Positions 49,640 to 57,815 of a stretch of 64,000 bases of DNA are shown one piece after another. The notes beneath the pieces were generated by a model, which saw only the letters and a list, made by a program, of their open reading frames with translations, was not told the origin of the DNA and did no database searches. Origin of the DNA: Streptomyces sp. NBC_00358 (GTDB lineage Bacteria; Actinomycetota; Actinomycetes; Streptomycetales; Streptomycetaceae); NCBI RefSeq assembly GCF_036099295.1, contig NZ_CP107976.1, forward strand, positions 5,890,001 to 5,954,000. The letters are read 5' to 3'. The stretch's first letter is position 1; each line of letters begins with the position of its first letter. The position numbers and the translations under genes were made by a program.

Positions 49640-50916
49640 ATGGCGAACTCCTGGAACGCGATGGACTTCTCGACCGGGTAGTACTCGGTTCCGCCGAGCA
49701 GCTCGCGGATGATGGACGCGTTGCGGTACGGGCCCATGCCGAGGTCCGGTGAGGTGATCGAGTGGGTGTGGACGCCCGCGTTCTGCAGGAAGATCCCGCT
49801 CCCCGTGGTGTCGATGGCGTAGTTGCGGGCCACGTCGAAGTTGCCGTGCGTGTCGTAGCGGAGCCGGTCGCGGACCGGTGCGAGGAACGCGGGCTCGGCG
49901 TACCGGTAGCCGGTGGCCAGGACCAGGCCGGCCGAGCGCAGCTCGTAGTCCTTGCCCTGTTCCTGCTGGCGGAGGCCGAGGGTGTACGTGCCCTCGTCGT
50001 AACGCGCGTTTTCGAGGGAGGAGTTGGTGAGCAGCCGCGCGGGGACCGGGCCGCCGAGGCTCTTCTGGTAGAGCAGGTCGAAGATCGAGTCGATCAGCTC
50101 CCCGTCGATGCCCTTGAAGAGGCCCTTCTGCTCCGACTGGAGGCGGTAGCGGGTCGCTTCGGGCAGCGCGTGGAAGTAGTCGATGTACTCCGGGGAGGTC
50201 ATCTCCAGGGTGAGCTTGGTGTATTCGAGGGGGAAGAAGCGCGGAGAGCGGGTCACCCAGTTCAGCCGGTAGCCGTGGACGTCGATCTCGCTCAGCAGGT
50301 CGTGGAAGATCTCGGCGGCGGACTGGCCGCTGCCGACCAGGGTGATCGACTCCTTGCCCTGAAGCTCCGACTTGTGCCGCATGTAACGGGAGTTGTGGAT
50401 GAAGTCGCCGCCGAGTCCCGCGCAGGCGTCCGGGACATGGGGCGAGGTGCCGGTGCCGAGGACCAGGCGCCGGGCGCGCAGCAGCTCACCCGACTCGGTC
50501 CGTACGACGTACACCTCGTCCTCGTACGTCACCTCCGCGACCGTGGCGCCGAAGCGGACGCTGCTCAGCTTCGACGCGGCCCACCTGCAGTAGTCGTCGT
50601 ACTCGACCCGCAGCGGGTAGAAGTTCTCGCGGATGTAGAACGAGTAGAGACGGCCCGATTCCTTCAGGTAGTTGAGGAACGAGTACGGGGACGTCGGGTC
50701 GGCGAGGGTGACCAGGTCCGACATGAACGGGGTCTGCAGGTGCGCGCCCTCAAGGAACATTCCGGAGTGCCACTCGAAGTGGGGCTTGGACTCCAGGAAG
50801 ACGCCGCTCAGTTCGGCGATCGGCTCGGTCAGGCAGGCGAGGCCGAGATTGAAGGGCCCGAGCCCGATCCCCACGAAGTCGTAGGTCGTGTCCGTGGATT
50901 CAGCAAGCGCGGTCAA
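49636..50916 (-). CDS. desB: DesB, cadaverine N-monooxygenase (lysine N6-hydroxylase-like)
   Basis: A 426-residue flavin N-hydroxylase. The FAD motif is [14 protein letters not shown] (near residue 16), the NADP-binding motif [20 protein letters not shown], and a further ATGYRY segment near the C-terminus. It hydroxylates cadaverine. The start appears to be TTG 50916 (MTALAESTD), preceded by GGGAGAG; it overlaps the desA end by 17 nt. The rare TTG start may keep its translation dependent on desA. Confidence 0.95.
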   Translation of the reverse strand: MTALAESTDTTYDFVGIGLGPFNLGLACLTEPIAELSGVFLESKPHFEWHSGMFLEGAHLQTPFMSDLVTLADPTSPYSFLNYLKESGRLYSFYIRENFYPLRVEYDDYCRWAASKLSSVRFGATVAEVTYEDEVYVVRTESGELLRARRLVLGTGTSPHVPDACAGLGGDFIHNSRYMRHKSELQGKESITLVGSGQSAAEIFHDLLSEIDVHGYRLNWVTRSPRFFPLEYTKLTLEMTSPEYIDYFHALPEATRYRLQSEQKGLFKGIDGELIDSIFDLLYQKSLGGPVPARLLTNSSLENARYDEGTYTLGLRQQEQGKDYELRSAGLVLATGYRYAEPAFLAPVRDRLRYDTHGNFDVARNYAIDTTGSGIFLQNAGVHTHSITSPDLGMGPYRNASIIRELLGGTEYYPVEKSIAFQEFAI

Positions 50917-52375
50917 GGGACTCTCCCAGGTACTGCTCGGCGTGGCCGGCGATCAGATCGAGGACGGCGGCGATGTCGTCCGTCGTGGTCTCGGGGTTGA
51001 GCAGGGTGAACTTCAGGTAGTGGCGTCCGCCGACCTTGGTGCCCGCGACGACGGCGTCACCGGAGGCGAACAGGGCCTTGCGGGCGTACAGGTTGGCGCG
51101 GTCGATCTCGGCCGGATCGGTGACGGCGGCCGGGATGTACCGGAAGACGAGGGTGGAGAGCGAGGGCCGCACGACGACGTCGAAGCGCGGGTCGGCGGCG
51201 AGCAGTTCCCAGCCCTCGGCGGCCAGGTCGCAGACCTCGTCGAAGAGTTCGCCGATGCCGTCGGCGCCCATCACCCGCAGCGTCATCCACAGCTTCAGCG
51301 CGTCGAAACGGCGGGTGGTCTGGAGGGACTTGTCGACCTGGTTGGGGATGCGCTCCTGGACCATGCGGCGCGGGTTGAGGTACTCCGCGTGGTAGGTGGC
51401 GTGGCGCAGCGTCGAGGCGTCCCGTACCAGTACGGCCGAGGAACTCACGGGCTGGAAGAAGGACTTGTGGTAGTCGACGGTGACGGAGTCGGCCCGCTCG
51501 ATGCCGTCGAGGCGGTCCCGGTTCTTCAGCGAGGCGAGCAGTCCGCAGCCGTAGGCCGCGTCCACGTGCATCCAGGCGCCGAACTGGGAGCACAGCTCCG
51601 CGATCTCGGGCAGCGGGTCGATGGAACCGAAGTCGGTGGTGCCCGCGGTGGCGACGACGGCCATCGGGACGAGACCGTCCTGCCGGCAGCGTTCCAGCTC
51701 GCGGGCGAGGGCGACGGTCTGCATGCGCTTGTCGTGGTCGACGGGGATCGCGACGACGGCGTCGGCGTCGAGGCCGAGGAGCTTGGCGGACTTCTTGACG
51801 CTGAAGTGGCTGACCTCGGAGGCGAAGATCCGCAGTCTGCCGAGACCGTTCGCGGCTCGCTCCCCGTCCTGGTCCTGACCGCCGGGCTTGGCCTCCTCGC
51901 GGGCCAGCAGCAGGGCCTGGAGGTTGGACTGGCTGCCGCCGCTGGTGAACACGCCGTCGGCGGCCGGACCGAGGCCGATCCGTTCGTTGGTCCAGTCGAT
52001 GAGCCTGCGCTCGATGAGGGTGCCGCCGGCCGACTGGTCCCAGGTGTCCAGTGAGGAGTTGACGGCGGACAGGACGGCCTCGCCGAGCACGGCCGGGATG
52101 ACGACCGGGCAGTTGAGGTGGGCGAGGTAGCGGGGGTGGTGGAAGTAGACCGCGTCCTGGAGGTAGACCTCCTCCAGCTCGTCGAGGACGGCCGTGGTGT
52201 CGTGCAGGGGCTTGTCGAGGTCGATCCGCTCGATGCGGGGAGCGAGGTCGTCGACCGTGACGCCCGTGAACGGGCGGTCGGTGGTGGCGAGTCTGGCCGC
52301 CACCCGCTCGACCCCTTCGGTCACGGAGCGGCGGTACCGGTCCGCGGTGGTGTCATTGAGCAGGTGCGAGCGCAT
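50900..52375 (-). CDS. desA: DesA, PLP-dependent lysine decarboxylase
   Basis: A 491-residue group II PLP decarboxylase. [20 protein letters not shown], then [14 protein letters not shown] and [19 protein letters not shown] belong to the PLP-binding domain; the PLP-lysine is in [20 protein letters not shown]. It makes cadaverine from lysine as the first step. Start ATG 52375, 69 nt downstream of a perfect iron box (52444-52462). First gene of desABCD, so the box should repress the whole operon when iron is plentiful. Confidence 0.96.
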   Translation of the reverse strand: MRSHLLNDTTADRYRRSVTEGVERVAARLATTDRPFTGVTVDDLAPRIERIDLDKPLHDTTAVLDELEEVYLQDAVYFHHPRYLAHLNCPVVIPAVLGEAVLSAVNSSLDTWDQSAGGTLIERRLIDWTNERIGLGPAADGVFTSGGSQSNLQALLLAREEAKPGGQDQDGERAANGLGRLRIFASEVSHFSVKKSAKLLGLDADAVVAIPVDHDKRMQTVALARELERCRQDGLVPMAVVATAGTTDFGSIDPLPEIAELCSQFGAWMHVDAAYGCGLLASLKNRDRLDGIERADSVTVDYHKSFFQPVSSSAVLVRDASTLRHATYHAEYLNPRRMVQERIPNQVDKSLQTTRRFDALKLWMTLRVMGADGIGELFDEVCDLAAEGWELLAADPRFDVVVRPSLSTLVFRYIPAAVTDPAEIDRANLYARKALFASGDAVVAGTKVGGRHYLKFTLLNPETTTDDIAAVLDLIAGHAEQYLGESLDRAC

Positions 52376-52443
52376 GTGGGGGTCCTCCGTGCGGGGGAGA
52401 GTCCGAGCGGGACAGGAGAAAGGGCGGAGTCGCGACGTTCAAC

Positions 52444-52462
52444 TTAGGTTAGCCTAACCTAA
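52444..52462. promoter_or_regulatory. Iron box (DmdR1 operator) of desABCD
   Basis: TTAGGTTAGCCTAACCTAA is a perfect 19-bp palindrome, extended to 23 bp by flanking complementary bases (52442-52464). It matches the iron box bound by the DtxR-family repressor DmdR1. Confidence 0.94.
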
Positions 52463-52550
52463 GTCGACCGTGCGACCCCGCCCCACCTGTGTCTTTCGTG
52501 ACGCGCCGCCCGGTCCGGACTTCCGGGAAGCGTCGCGGGGGGACCGCGAA

Positions 52551-53417
52551 CTACTCGCCGCGCTCCCGCAGTTGTTCCTCGGTCAGCCCCTGGCGCCAGT
52601 AGCCCACGAAGGTGACCCGCCTGCGGTCGATGCCGCGCTCGCGCACGAGATGGCGGCGCAGTTCCTTCACGCGGCCGGACTCGCCCGCGATCCAGGCGTA
52701 CGGGGCCTGGGTGGGCGGGAGTTGGGCCGCGCGCAGGGCGTCGAGCGCCATGGAGGAGTGCGGGGAGCTCGCACCGGAGCGCTCGTCCCGTACGAGCCAG
52801 GTGATCTCGGCGTCCGCCGAGGTCGCCAGATCCTGGATGTCGGAGGCGTGGTGAACCTCCAGCCAGGCGCGGACACGCTGTCCCGCCGGGAGCGATTCGA
52901 GGATCGCGGAGACGGCGGGGACGGCCGTCTCGTCGCCCCACAGGACGACGAGGTCGGTGTCCGCGGGCGGCCGGAAGCGGATGGCCCGGTTGTCCTCGAC
53001 GGCGGGACCGAGCAGGACGACGCGGTCACCGGCCCGTGCGCCGGACGCCCAGCGCGAGGCGGGCCCCGCCGGGGCGGCCGCACCCGGCTCCAGGCCGTGC
53101 AGCGCGAAGTCGATGTCGATCTCGTCGGGATCGCGGCGCAGTCCGCGCAGGGTGTACGAGCGCATCACCGCCCGTACGCCGTCGGGCAGTTCGCGCCAGC
53201 CCTGCCACCATCCGTCGCCGAGTTCGATCGGCACGGCCGGCTCGCTCTGGCCGGGGTGCGGCAGGAACAGGGACAGGGACTGGTCGCGCCCATGGGAGTG
53301 GAACGCCTGCAGATCGGGCCCCGCGAAGGTCACCCGGAGCAGCGACGGACCGAGCCGCCTCGTCCGTACGACCTGGAGGGAGAAGAAACGGAACGGGGCG
53401 GCCACGGCCGTCGTCAT
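52551..53417 (-). CDS. Siderophore-interacting protein (ferric-siderophore reductase)
   Basis: A 288-residue protein of the SIP (ViuB) family, FAD-binding with an NAD(P)-linked domain. Signatures are RRLGPSLLRVTFAGPDLQAF, RDQSLSLFLPHPG, the flavin-binding RSYTLRGL, and WIAGESGRVKELRRHLVRER at the C-terminus. It reduces iron(III) from imported ferrioxamine. It is 40 nt downstream of desE on the same strand, sharing the iron box at 54561. Corresponds to the S. coelicolor gene next to desA. Confidence 0.92.
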   Translation of the reverse strand: MTTAVAAPFRFFSLQVVRTRRLGPSLLRVTFAGPDLQAFHSHGRDQSLSLFLPHPGQSEPAVPIELGDGWWQGWRELPDGVRAVMRSYTLRGLRRDPDEIDIDFALHGLEPGAAAPAGPASRWASGARAGDRVVLLGPAVEDNRAIRFRPPADTDLVVLWGDETAVPAVSAILESLPAGQRVRAWLEVHHASDIQDLATSADAEITWLVRDERSGASSPHSSMALDALRAAQLPPTQAPYAWIAGESGRVKELRRHLVRERGIDRRRVTFVGYWRQGLTEEQLRERGE

Positions 53418-53457
53418 GAGTGCTCCTGAATCGGTGTCAGGGGGCGGGAGGGTGGTG

Positions 53458-54507
53458 TCAGGCGACCTTCTTCGCGTTCTCTATGGCCTCGGCGAGCCGG
53501 TCGAGGATCGGGGTGCACTTGTCGTACGACAGGATCGGCTCGGGGGTCCGGGCGATGACCTGGCCGGCCTTGACGGCGGGGAGCTTCTTCCAGGTGGCCT
53601 CGGTGATGTCGGCCGGCTGGATGGTCGAGGTGCGGTCGTCCATGATGATGATGTCGGCCGGGTACTTGTCGACGTTCTCCCAGCTCAGGTTCTCGAACCA
53701 GCCGCCGCTGGCCTTCAGTGCCTTGGCGGAGGGCTCGACGATGTTCACGCCGAGCGCCTTGAAGTACTCCAGGTCGATGGAGAGGTTGGAGCCGGAGACG
53801 TAGAAGATGTCCTGGCTCGCGCTGCCGGCCAGCACCTTGATCTCCGGGCGGGCCTTGGCGGCCTTGCGCAGCCGCTCGGCGGCCGTCTCGAACTTCTTCT
53901 TCGCCTCGGTGATCTTCGCGGACTTCACGTCGGCGCCGAGGGACCCGGCCAGCGCGAGCATGTGCTCCAGCGGCTGGGGCATCTGGACGTCGTAGACGGA
54001 GACGCCGACGCTCGGGGCCAGCTTGAGGATCTTGTCCTTGGACTCCTCGGGGACGTACCAGAGGGTGCCCGCGGTGTCGAACATCGTCGAGACCAGGACG
54101 TCGGGGGCGAGGCCCGCGTACTTCTCGATGTTGAACTGGCCCCACTCGTTGCCGAGGATCGTCAGCTTGCTGATGTCCATGTCGCCGGCCTGGACGTCGG
54201 CCTTGCCGTCCTTGGTCTTCGTCGGGCCGAACACGCCCTTGACCTCGATGCCGTAGTCGAACAGGGCGGCGGCGACACCGGTGAACGCGACGATGTTCGC
54301 CGGGACCTTGCCCAGCTTCACGGTCGTGCCGCGGTCGTCCTCGAACGTCCACGGGCCGGACTTCCCGGCGGCCTTGGTCGAGTCCGAGCCACCGCTTTTC
54401 GAGGCGTTGTCGTCGCCGCAGGCGGCGAGGACGGCGCCGAGGCCGAGGGCGCCGCCCGCGGCGAGGATGCCGCGACGGGTGAGGTGGGTGGCACGGGCGT
54501 TGGGCAT
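53458..54507 (-). CDS. desE: DesE, ferrioxamine-binding lipoprotein
   Basis: A 349-residue siderophore-binding protein of the FepB/FhuD type. A twin-arginine-like, hydrophobic segment (TRRGILAAGGALGLGAVLAA) leads to a lipobox with CGDDN. The mature protein has typical VAFTGVAAALFDYGIEVKGV and YAGLAPDVLVSTMFDTAGTL segments. I used ATG 54507 (MPNARATHL); an upstream GTG at 54528 would give 356 residues. An iron box lies 55 nt upstream. It binds ferrioxamine E or B for the importer, whose permease and ATPase are elsewhere. Confidence 0.93.
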   Translation of the reverse strand: MPNARATHLTRRGILAAGGALGLGAVLAACGDDNASKSGGSDSTKAAGKSGPWTFEDDRGTTVKLGKVPANIVAFTGVAAALFDYGIEVKGVFGPTKTKDGKADVQAGDMDISKLTILGNEWGQFNIEKYAGLAPDVLVSTMFDTAGTLWYVPEESKDKILKLAPSVGVSVYDVQMPQPLEHMLALAGSLGADVKSAKITEAKKKFETAAERLRKAAKARPEIKVLAGSASQDIFYVSGSNLSIDLEYFKALGVNIVEPSAKALKASGGWFENLSWENVDKYPADIIIMDDRTSTIQPADITEATWKKLPAVKAGQVIARTPEPILSYDKCTPILDRLAEAIENAKKVA

Positions 54508-54560
54508 GAGTGTGGCTGCTTTCGGCACGGGGCGGGAGCGCCCGCCGGACGAGTTCGAAG

Positions 54561-54579
54561 GTAGGTTAGCCTAACCTCA
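54561..54579. promoter_or_regulatory. Iron box (DmdR1 operator) of desE
   Basis: GTAGGTTAGCCTAACCTCA keeps the TAGGTTAGCCTAACCT core and is a 16-bp palindrome with mismatched ends. It is upstream of desE and the downstream SIP gene, indicating iron-regulated uptake. Confidence 0.9.
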
Positions 54580-54673
54580 GTTCTTGTCCAGAGGGTGGGG
54601 CGCACCGCGGTCGAACCCGCGGGCCGCGCGCCGCTCGTGCCCGCCACCGTCGACGAAGCCACACCCGGGAACC

Positions 54674-55174
54674 TCACTCTTCGGCGATCCATCGGGCGAG
54701 GGAGAGCAGGGTGGTCTCGACACTGTTCGCCATGTAGTCGCGGAGCGCGTCGAGGTCGCCGCGGGTGGTGCCAAGTACCGGGTCGAGACGGAGCAGTTGC
54801 CAGGACTGCTCGACGACGGTTCCGCGCCCCCGGGAGCGGAGGGTCCAGCTCCACCGCACGATGCCGTCCTCGATGCCGCCGACCACGAAGGTGAAGGTGT
54901 CGCCGGGGTCGGCTCGCACGATCTGGGAGCGCGTGGTCCATTCCCTGCCGTCCTTCCGATTGAGGCCGCCGAACCAGGCGCCGGCCCGGGGCCCGGCGCC
55001 CTGGTCGAACGTGACGTCGGTCGCGTTGGGGCTCCAGCGGCCGATCGCGGACACGTCACTGACCAGGTCATAGACCCGGGCGGGTGCGGCATCGACCCAT
55101 GCGCGTCTGGTGAAGGCGAAGTCCGCTGCGTCGAGAGTCCCGAAGAGGTCGTGCTCGCTGGTGATGGCGCTCAA
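54674..55174 (-). CDS. SRPBCC-family (polyketide cyclase/AHA1-like) protein
   Basis: A 166-residue START-like protein. Signatures are RRAWVDAAPARVYDLVSDVS, AIGRWSPNATDVTF, GAWFGGLNRKDGREW, and WSWTLRSRGRGTVVEQSWQ. It likely binds a hydrophobic ligand in the SRPBCC cavity. The start is a TTG at 55174, which has AGGAG six bases upstream and gives a family-like N-terminus; upstream ATG 55227 is possible. It is divergent from the XRE regulator, with their starts about 140 nt apart. The gene lies between desE and the acdH operon and seems to be absent from that position in S. coelicolor. Confidence 0.8.
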   Translation of the reverse strand: MSAITSEHDLFGTLDAADFAFTRRAWVDAAPARVYDLVSDVSAIGRWSPNATDVTFDQGAGPRAGAWFGGLNRKDGREWTTRSQIVRADPGDTFTFVVGGIEDGIVRWSWTLRSRGRGTVVEQSWQLLRLDPVLGTTRGDLDALRDYMANSVETTLLSLARWIAEE

Positions 55175-55316
55175 GGCGTACTCCTGGGTGCGTGCGGGGT
55201 GTTGCCGGGTCGGCGACGCCCACGTCATCACCGGTCCTGTCGGGGAGCCAGACCGGCTGGTGCCTATCCACGGCTGGGGCAGGCTGTGCGTTTCGAGTCC
55301 GCCCATACTCGGATCC

Positions 55317-56216
55317 ATGACCGGAAAATCGCAGCTCGGGAACTTCCTGCAGGCGCGGCGCTCCCAGTTGCGTCCCGAGGACATCGGGATGCCCACCTAT
55401 GGGGAGCGTCGGCGCGTGCCGGGCCTTCGGCGCGAGGAGTTGGCGCTGCTGGCGGGTGTGAGCGCCTCCTACTACACCCGGCTTGAGCAGGGGCAGTCGC
55501 TGAGCGCGTCGCCCGAGGTGCTGGACGCGATCGCCGGGGCTCTGCGGCTGGACGAGTCCGAGCGGCGGTACCTGCACGACCTGGCCCGGGCGGACAGGCA
55601 CCGCTCTCGGGGCCGGCGGCCTGCGCCGGAGCGTGTGACGGAGGCGACGGCTCAGTTGCTGGACGTGCTGGCGGACGTTCCCGCGATCGTGCTCGGCCGG
55701 CGCGGCGACGTGCTGGCGTGGAACCGCCTGGGCCACGCGCTGTTCGCCGGGCATCTGGACCCTGGCGCCCCTGACCTGACGGCGCAGCGTCCCAACATGG
55801 CCAGACTGGTGTTCCTCGACTGTCACACCCGCGACCTGTACGCGGACTGGCCGAGCAAGGCCAGGGCGGTGGTGGGGAATCTGCGCCTGGTGGCGGCCCG
55901 GCATCCGCAGGACACGGCGTTGCACGCGCTGCTGGGTGAACTGAGCGCAAAGAGCAGCGAGTTCGCCTCGATGTGGGCCGACCATCGGGTCAAGGCGTGC
56001 ACCGTCGCCACCTACGGGATGCGGCACCCGCTGGTCGGCCCGCTGACCGTCGTTCAGCAGACCCTGAGCCACGGGCCGGGCCCCAGCACGGTCGTCGCCA
56101 CCACGGAGGCGGGCTCGCCCTCACGGGCCGCGCTGACGCTGCTCGCCCAGGTCATCACCCAGGACACCGTCCCGGCCGACCCGGCGCAGCCGGTGTCACG
56201 GGCCGACGTCGGCTGA
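55317..56216 (+). CDS. XRE-family regulator with MmyB-like ligand-binding domain
   Basis: A 299-residue regulator. The HTH is in residues about 32-85 (RRVPGLRREELALLAGVSAS, YYTRLEQGQSLSASPEVLDA). The C-terminal MmyB-like domain shows VPAIVLGRRGDVLAWNRLGH, ARLVFLDCHTRDLYADW, KARAVVGNLRLVAARHPQDT and HPLVGPLTVVQQTLSH. Start ATG 55317. It is divergent from the SRPBCC gene and upstream of an SMP-30-like gene, so it may regulate one or both. MmyB-like regulators commonly bind fatty acids or lipids, which fits an SRPBCC partner. This is inference. Confidence 0.9.
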   Translation: MTGKSQLGNFLQARRSQLRPEDIGMPTYGERRRVPGLRREELALLAGVSASYYTRLEQGQSLSASPEVLDAIAGALRLDESERRYLHDLARADRHRSRGRRPAPERVTEATAQLLDVLADVPAIVLGRRGDVLAWNRLGHALFAGHLDPGAPDLTAQRPNMARLVFLDCHTRDLYADWPSKARAVVGNLRLVAARHPQDTALHALLGELSAKSSEFASMWADHRVKACTVATYGMRHPLVGPLTVVQQTLSHGPGPSTVVATTEAGSPSRAALTLLAQVITQDTVPADPAQPVSRADVG

Positions 56217-56399
56217 CCGCACACAACACCGACGGGCGCTCGGCCGGCACGTGCCGACACCCGTCCCACCCGGGCACGACCGGCGAACGGCCGCCGGCAT
56301 CAGCCCCCGGGGCCGCAGGCCCCGAGCCGAATCCACCTGATCTCCACGCGTGTGTCGGCGTGTTGCCGCCGCATGCCCGAAAACCAGTGAAGGAACACC

Positions 56400-57365
56400 A
56401 TGTTCAAGAAACTCTCCGCGCCCGCCGTCTCGGCGGCCGTCCTTGTCGCGGCCGCCGCCACGGCGCTCAGTCCGGTCGCGGCGTCGGCCGTCTCCGCCCC
56501 GCTGAGCCACGCGCGGATCGCCATGCACTTCGACCTGGCCAAGGGCCAGACGCCGGAGAACATCGCCCTGGCACCGGGTGGCTCCGCGTACGTCACCTTC
56601 GCCGAGGGCCGCCAGATCGCCGAGGTCTCCCCGAAGGGCACCGTCCGGATCCTGGCCACCCTGCCCAAGCCCGCCGACGGGGGTGTCCACACCCCGGTCC
56701 TGGGCTTCCCGCTGACCGTCGGCATCGTCCGTGCCCACGACGGAACCCTGTACTTCCTCTACGCCACCGGCACTCCCGACCTCACCGGTGTGTGGCGCCT
56801 GCGCCCGGGCGGACAGCCCCAGCGGATCGCCGCGCTGCCCGCCGACGGCCTTCCCAACGGCCTGGCGCTGGACTCGCGCACCCACACCCTCTACGTCACC
56901 GACTCCGTGCTGGGCACCGTCTGGAGCCTGCCCACCACCGGCGGCACCCCCACCGCCTGGTCCACTGCCCCCGAGCTGGCCTCCACCGGCTTCCTCGGCG
57001 CCAACGGCCTGAAGGTCCATCACGGCGCGGTCTGGGTCACCAACCTCGACAAGGGCACCATCCTGCGCATCCCCATCCGCCACGACGGGCGCGCCGGTTC
57101 GGTCCGGACCGAGGCCACCGGCCTGCCGGGAATCGACGACTTCGCCTTCACCGGCCACGGCGACCGGCTGCTGGCCGCGCTCAACGGCCCCAGTGAGGTC
57201 GCGCTCGTGCAGCCCGACGGCAGCCACTCCATCGTGCTGACCGCGGCCGACGGCCTGCAGAACCCCACGTCCATCGCCCTGCGCGGCGACACCGTCTACG
57301 TGCTGAGCGCCGCCTACGTCACCGCCAAGGACCCCGACCTCGTCCTCGCCCACCTGAACGACTAG
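56400..57365 (+). CDS. Secreted SMP-30/gluconolactonase-like beta-propeller protein
   Basis: A 321-residue exported protein. Signal peptide: SAAVLVAAAATALSPVAASA. The mature part shows repeated propeller blades (GQTPENIALAPGGSAYVTFA; GTLYFLYATGTPDLTGVWRL; NGLALDSRTHTLYVTDSVLG; NGLKVHHGAVWVTNLDKGTI; NPTSIALRGDTVYVLSAAYV), typical of the SMP-30/ScyD-like group. Start ATG 56400 has AAGGAA 9 nt upstream. The stop TAG (57363-57365) overlaps the first bases of an inverted-repeat element, so the C-terminus may have been truncated or reset. Substrate unknown. Confidence 0.83.
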   Translation: MFKKLSAPAVSAAVLVAAAATALSPVAASAVSAPLSHARIAMHFDLAKGQTPENIALAPGGSAYVTFAEGRQIAEVSPKGTVRILATLPKPADGGVHTPVLGFPLTVGIVRAHDGTLYFLYATGTPDLTGVWRLRPGGQPQRIAALPADGLPNGLALDSRTHTLYVTDSVLGTVWSLPTTGGTPTAWSTAPELASTGFLGANGLKVHHGAVWVTNLDKGTILRIPIRHDGRAGSVRTEATGLPGIDDFAFTGHGDRLLAALNGPSEVALVQPDGSHSIVLTAADGLQNPTSIALRGDTVYVLSAAYVTAKDPDLVLAHLND

Positions 57366-57460
57366 GACCTGTCCGGCCGATCGAGTCGCAGGAATGCGAC
57401 AACGCAGCAGATGTACGTGCCGGACGCCGCGTCCGCGGCATGATCGGCCGGACAGGTCCT
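57364..57460. mobile_element. Small transposon-like element with 19-bp terminal inverted repeats (MITE candidate)
   Basis: Perfect 19-bp inverted repeats at 57364-57382 (AGGACCTGTCCGGCCGATC) and 57442-57460 flank 59 nt. The inner part has a hairpin with a GGAA loop (57385-57400) and a second short hairpin (57421-57435). No transposase frame is inside. A reading frame on the minus strand (CVVAFLRLDRPDRS) resembles the very end of an insertion-sequence transposase, so the piece may be an internally deleted IS remnant. An alternative is a structured RNA or strong terminator. No certain target duplication was seen. Confidence 0.5.
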
Positions 57461-57750
57461 GGCCCCGCGCCGGCCGCGAGTGCACCCGGGGGGCAGCGCA
57501 CCGGCCCCTCGGGACGCCCCGCTCCGCAGACTGCGGCTCGGCCCGTCACGGCCACCCCGGTCCCCGGAAGGCCGTACGCAAGGAGAACGCCATGCGGCCT
57601 CGAAGCCGACCAGGTGTCCGCTCGTGTCTCGGCCCGGTCGGCCTCCGCGCGGGTGTGCGGGCCTAAGGGATGTCCCGGGGGAGGTGGCGCACGCGACGCG
57701 GGCGTCGGGGGCTCCCGGACCGGCGGCAGTCCCGCAGGCGGTGCCAGGAC
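57461..57750. other. Low-information stretch between IR element and acyl-CoA dehydrogenase
   Basis: No recognisable gene. It contains one tiny ORF with good ribosome-binding (57592-57666) listed separately. Base composition is as GC-rich as the neighbours, but codon bias is weak in every frame. It is probably decayed or imported sequence. Confidence 0.5.
57592..57666 (+). CDS. Tiny ORF with strong ribosome-binding site (24 aa; remnant?)
   Basis: ATG 57592 has AAGGAG six nt upstream. The product (MRPRSRPGVRSCLGPVGLRA...) is Arg/Gly-rich with no known motif. Since it lies beside the inverted-repeat element and ends early, it may be the start of a gene broken by deletion. It might be a chance ORF. 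Confidence 0.2.
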   Translation: MRPRSRPGVRSCLGPVGLRAGVRA

Positions 57751-57796
57751 GCACCGCGGCCACCGGCGGGCGGATGCCCGGCGGTGGCCGCGGTGC
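57751..57796 (-). terminator. 15-bp hairpin terminator of the acyl-CoA dehydrogenase operon
   Basis: Arms 57751-57765 and 57782-57796 are perfect complements with a 16-nt loop that can pair further. It begins 20 nt after the acyl-CoA dehydrogenase stop (57816) in the minus-strand sense. Confidence 0.65.
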
Positions 57797-57815
57797 ACTG
57801 GTGGTGCGCGAAGGG

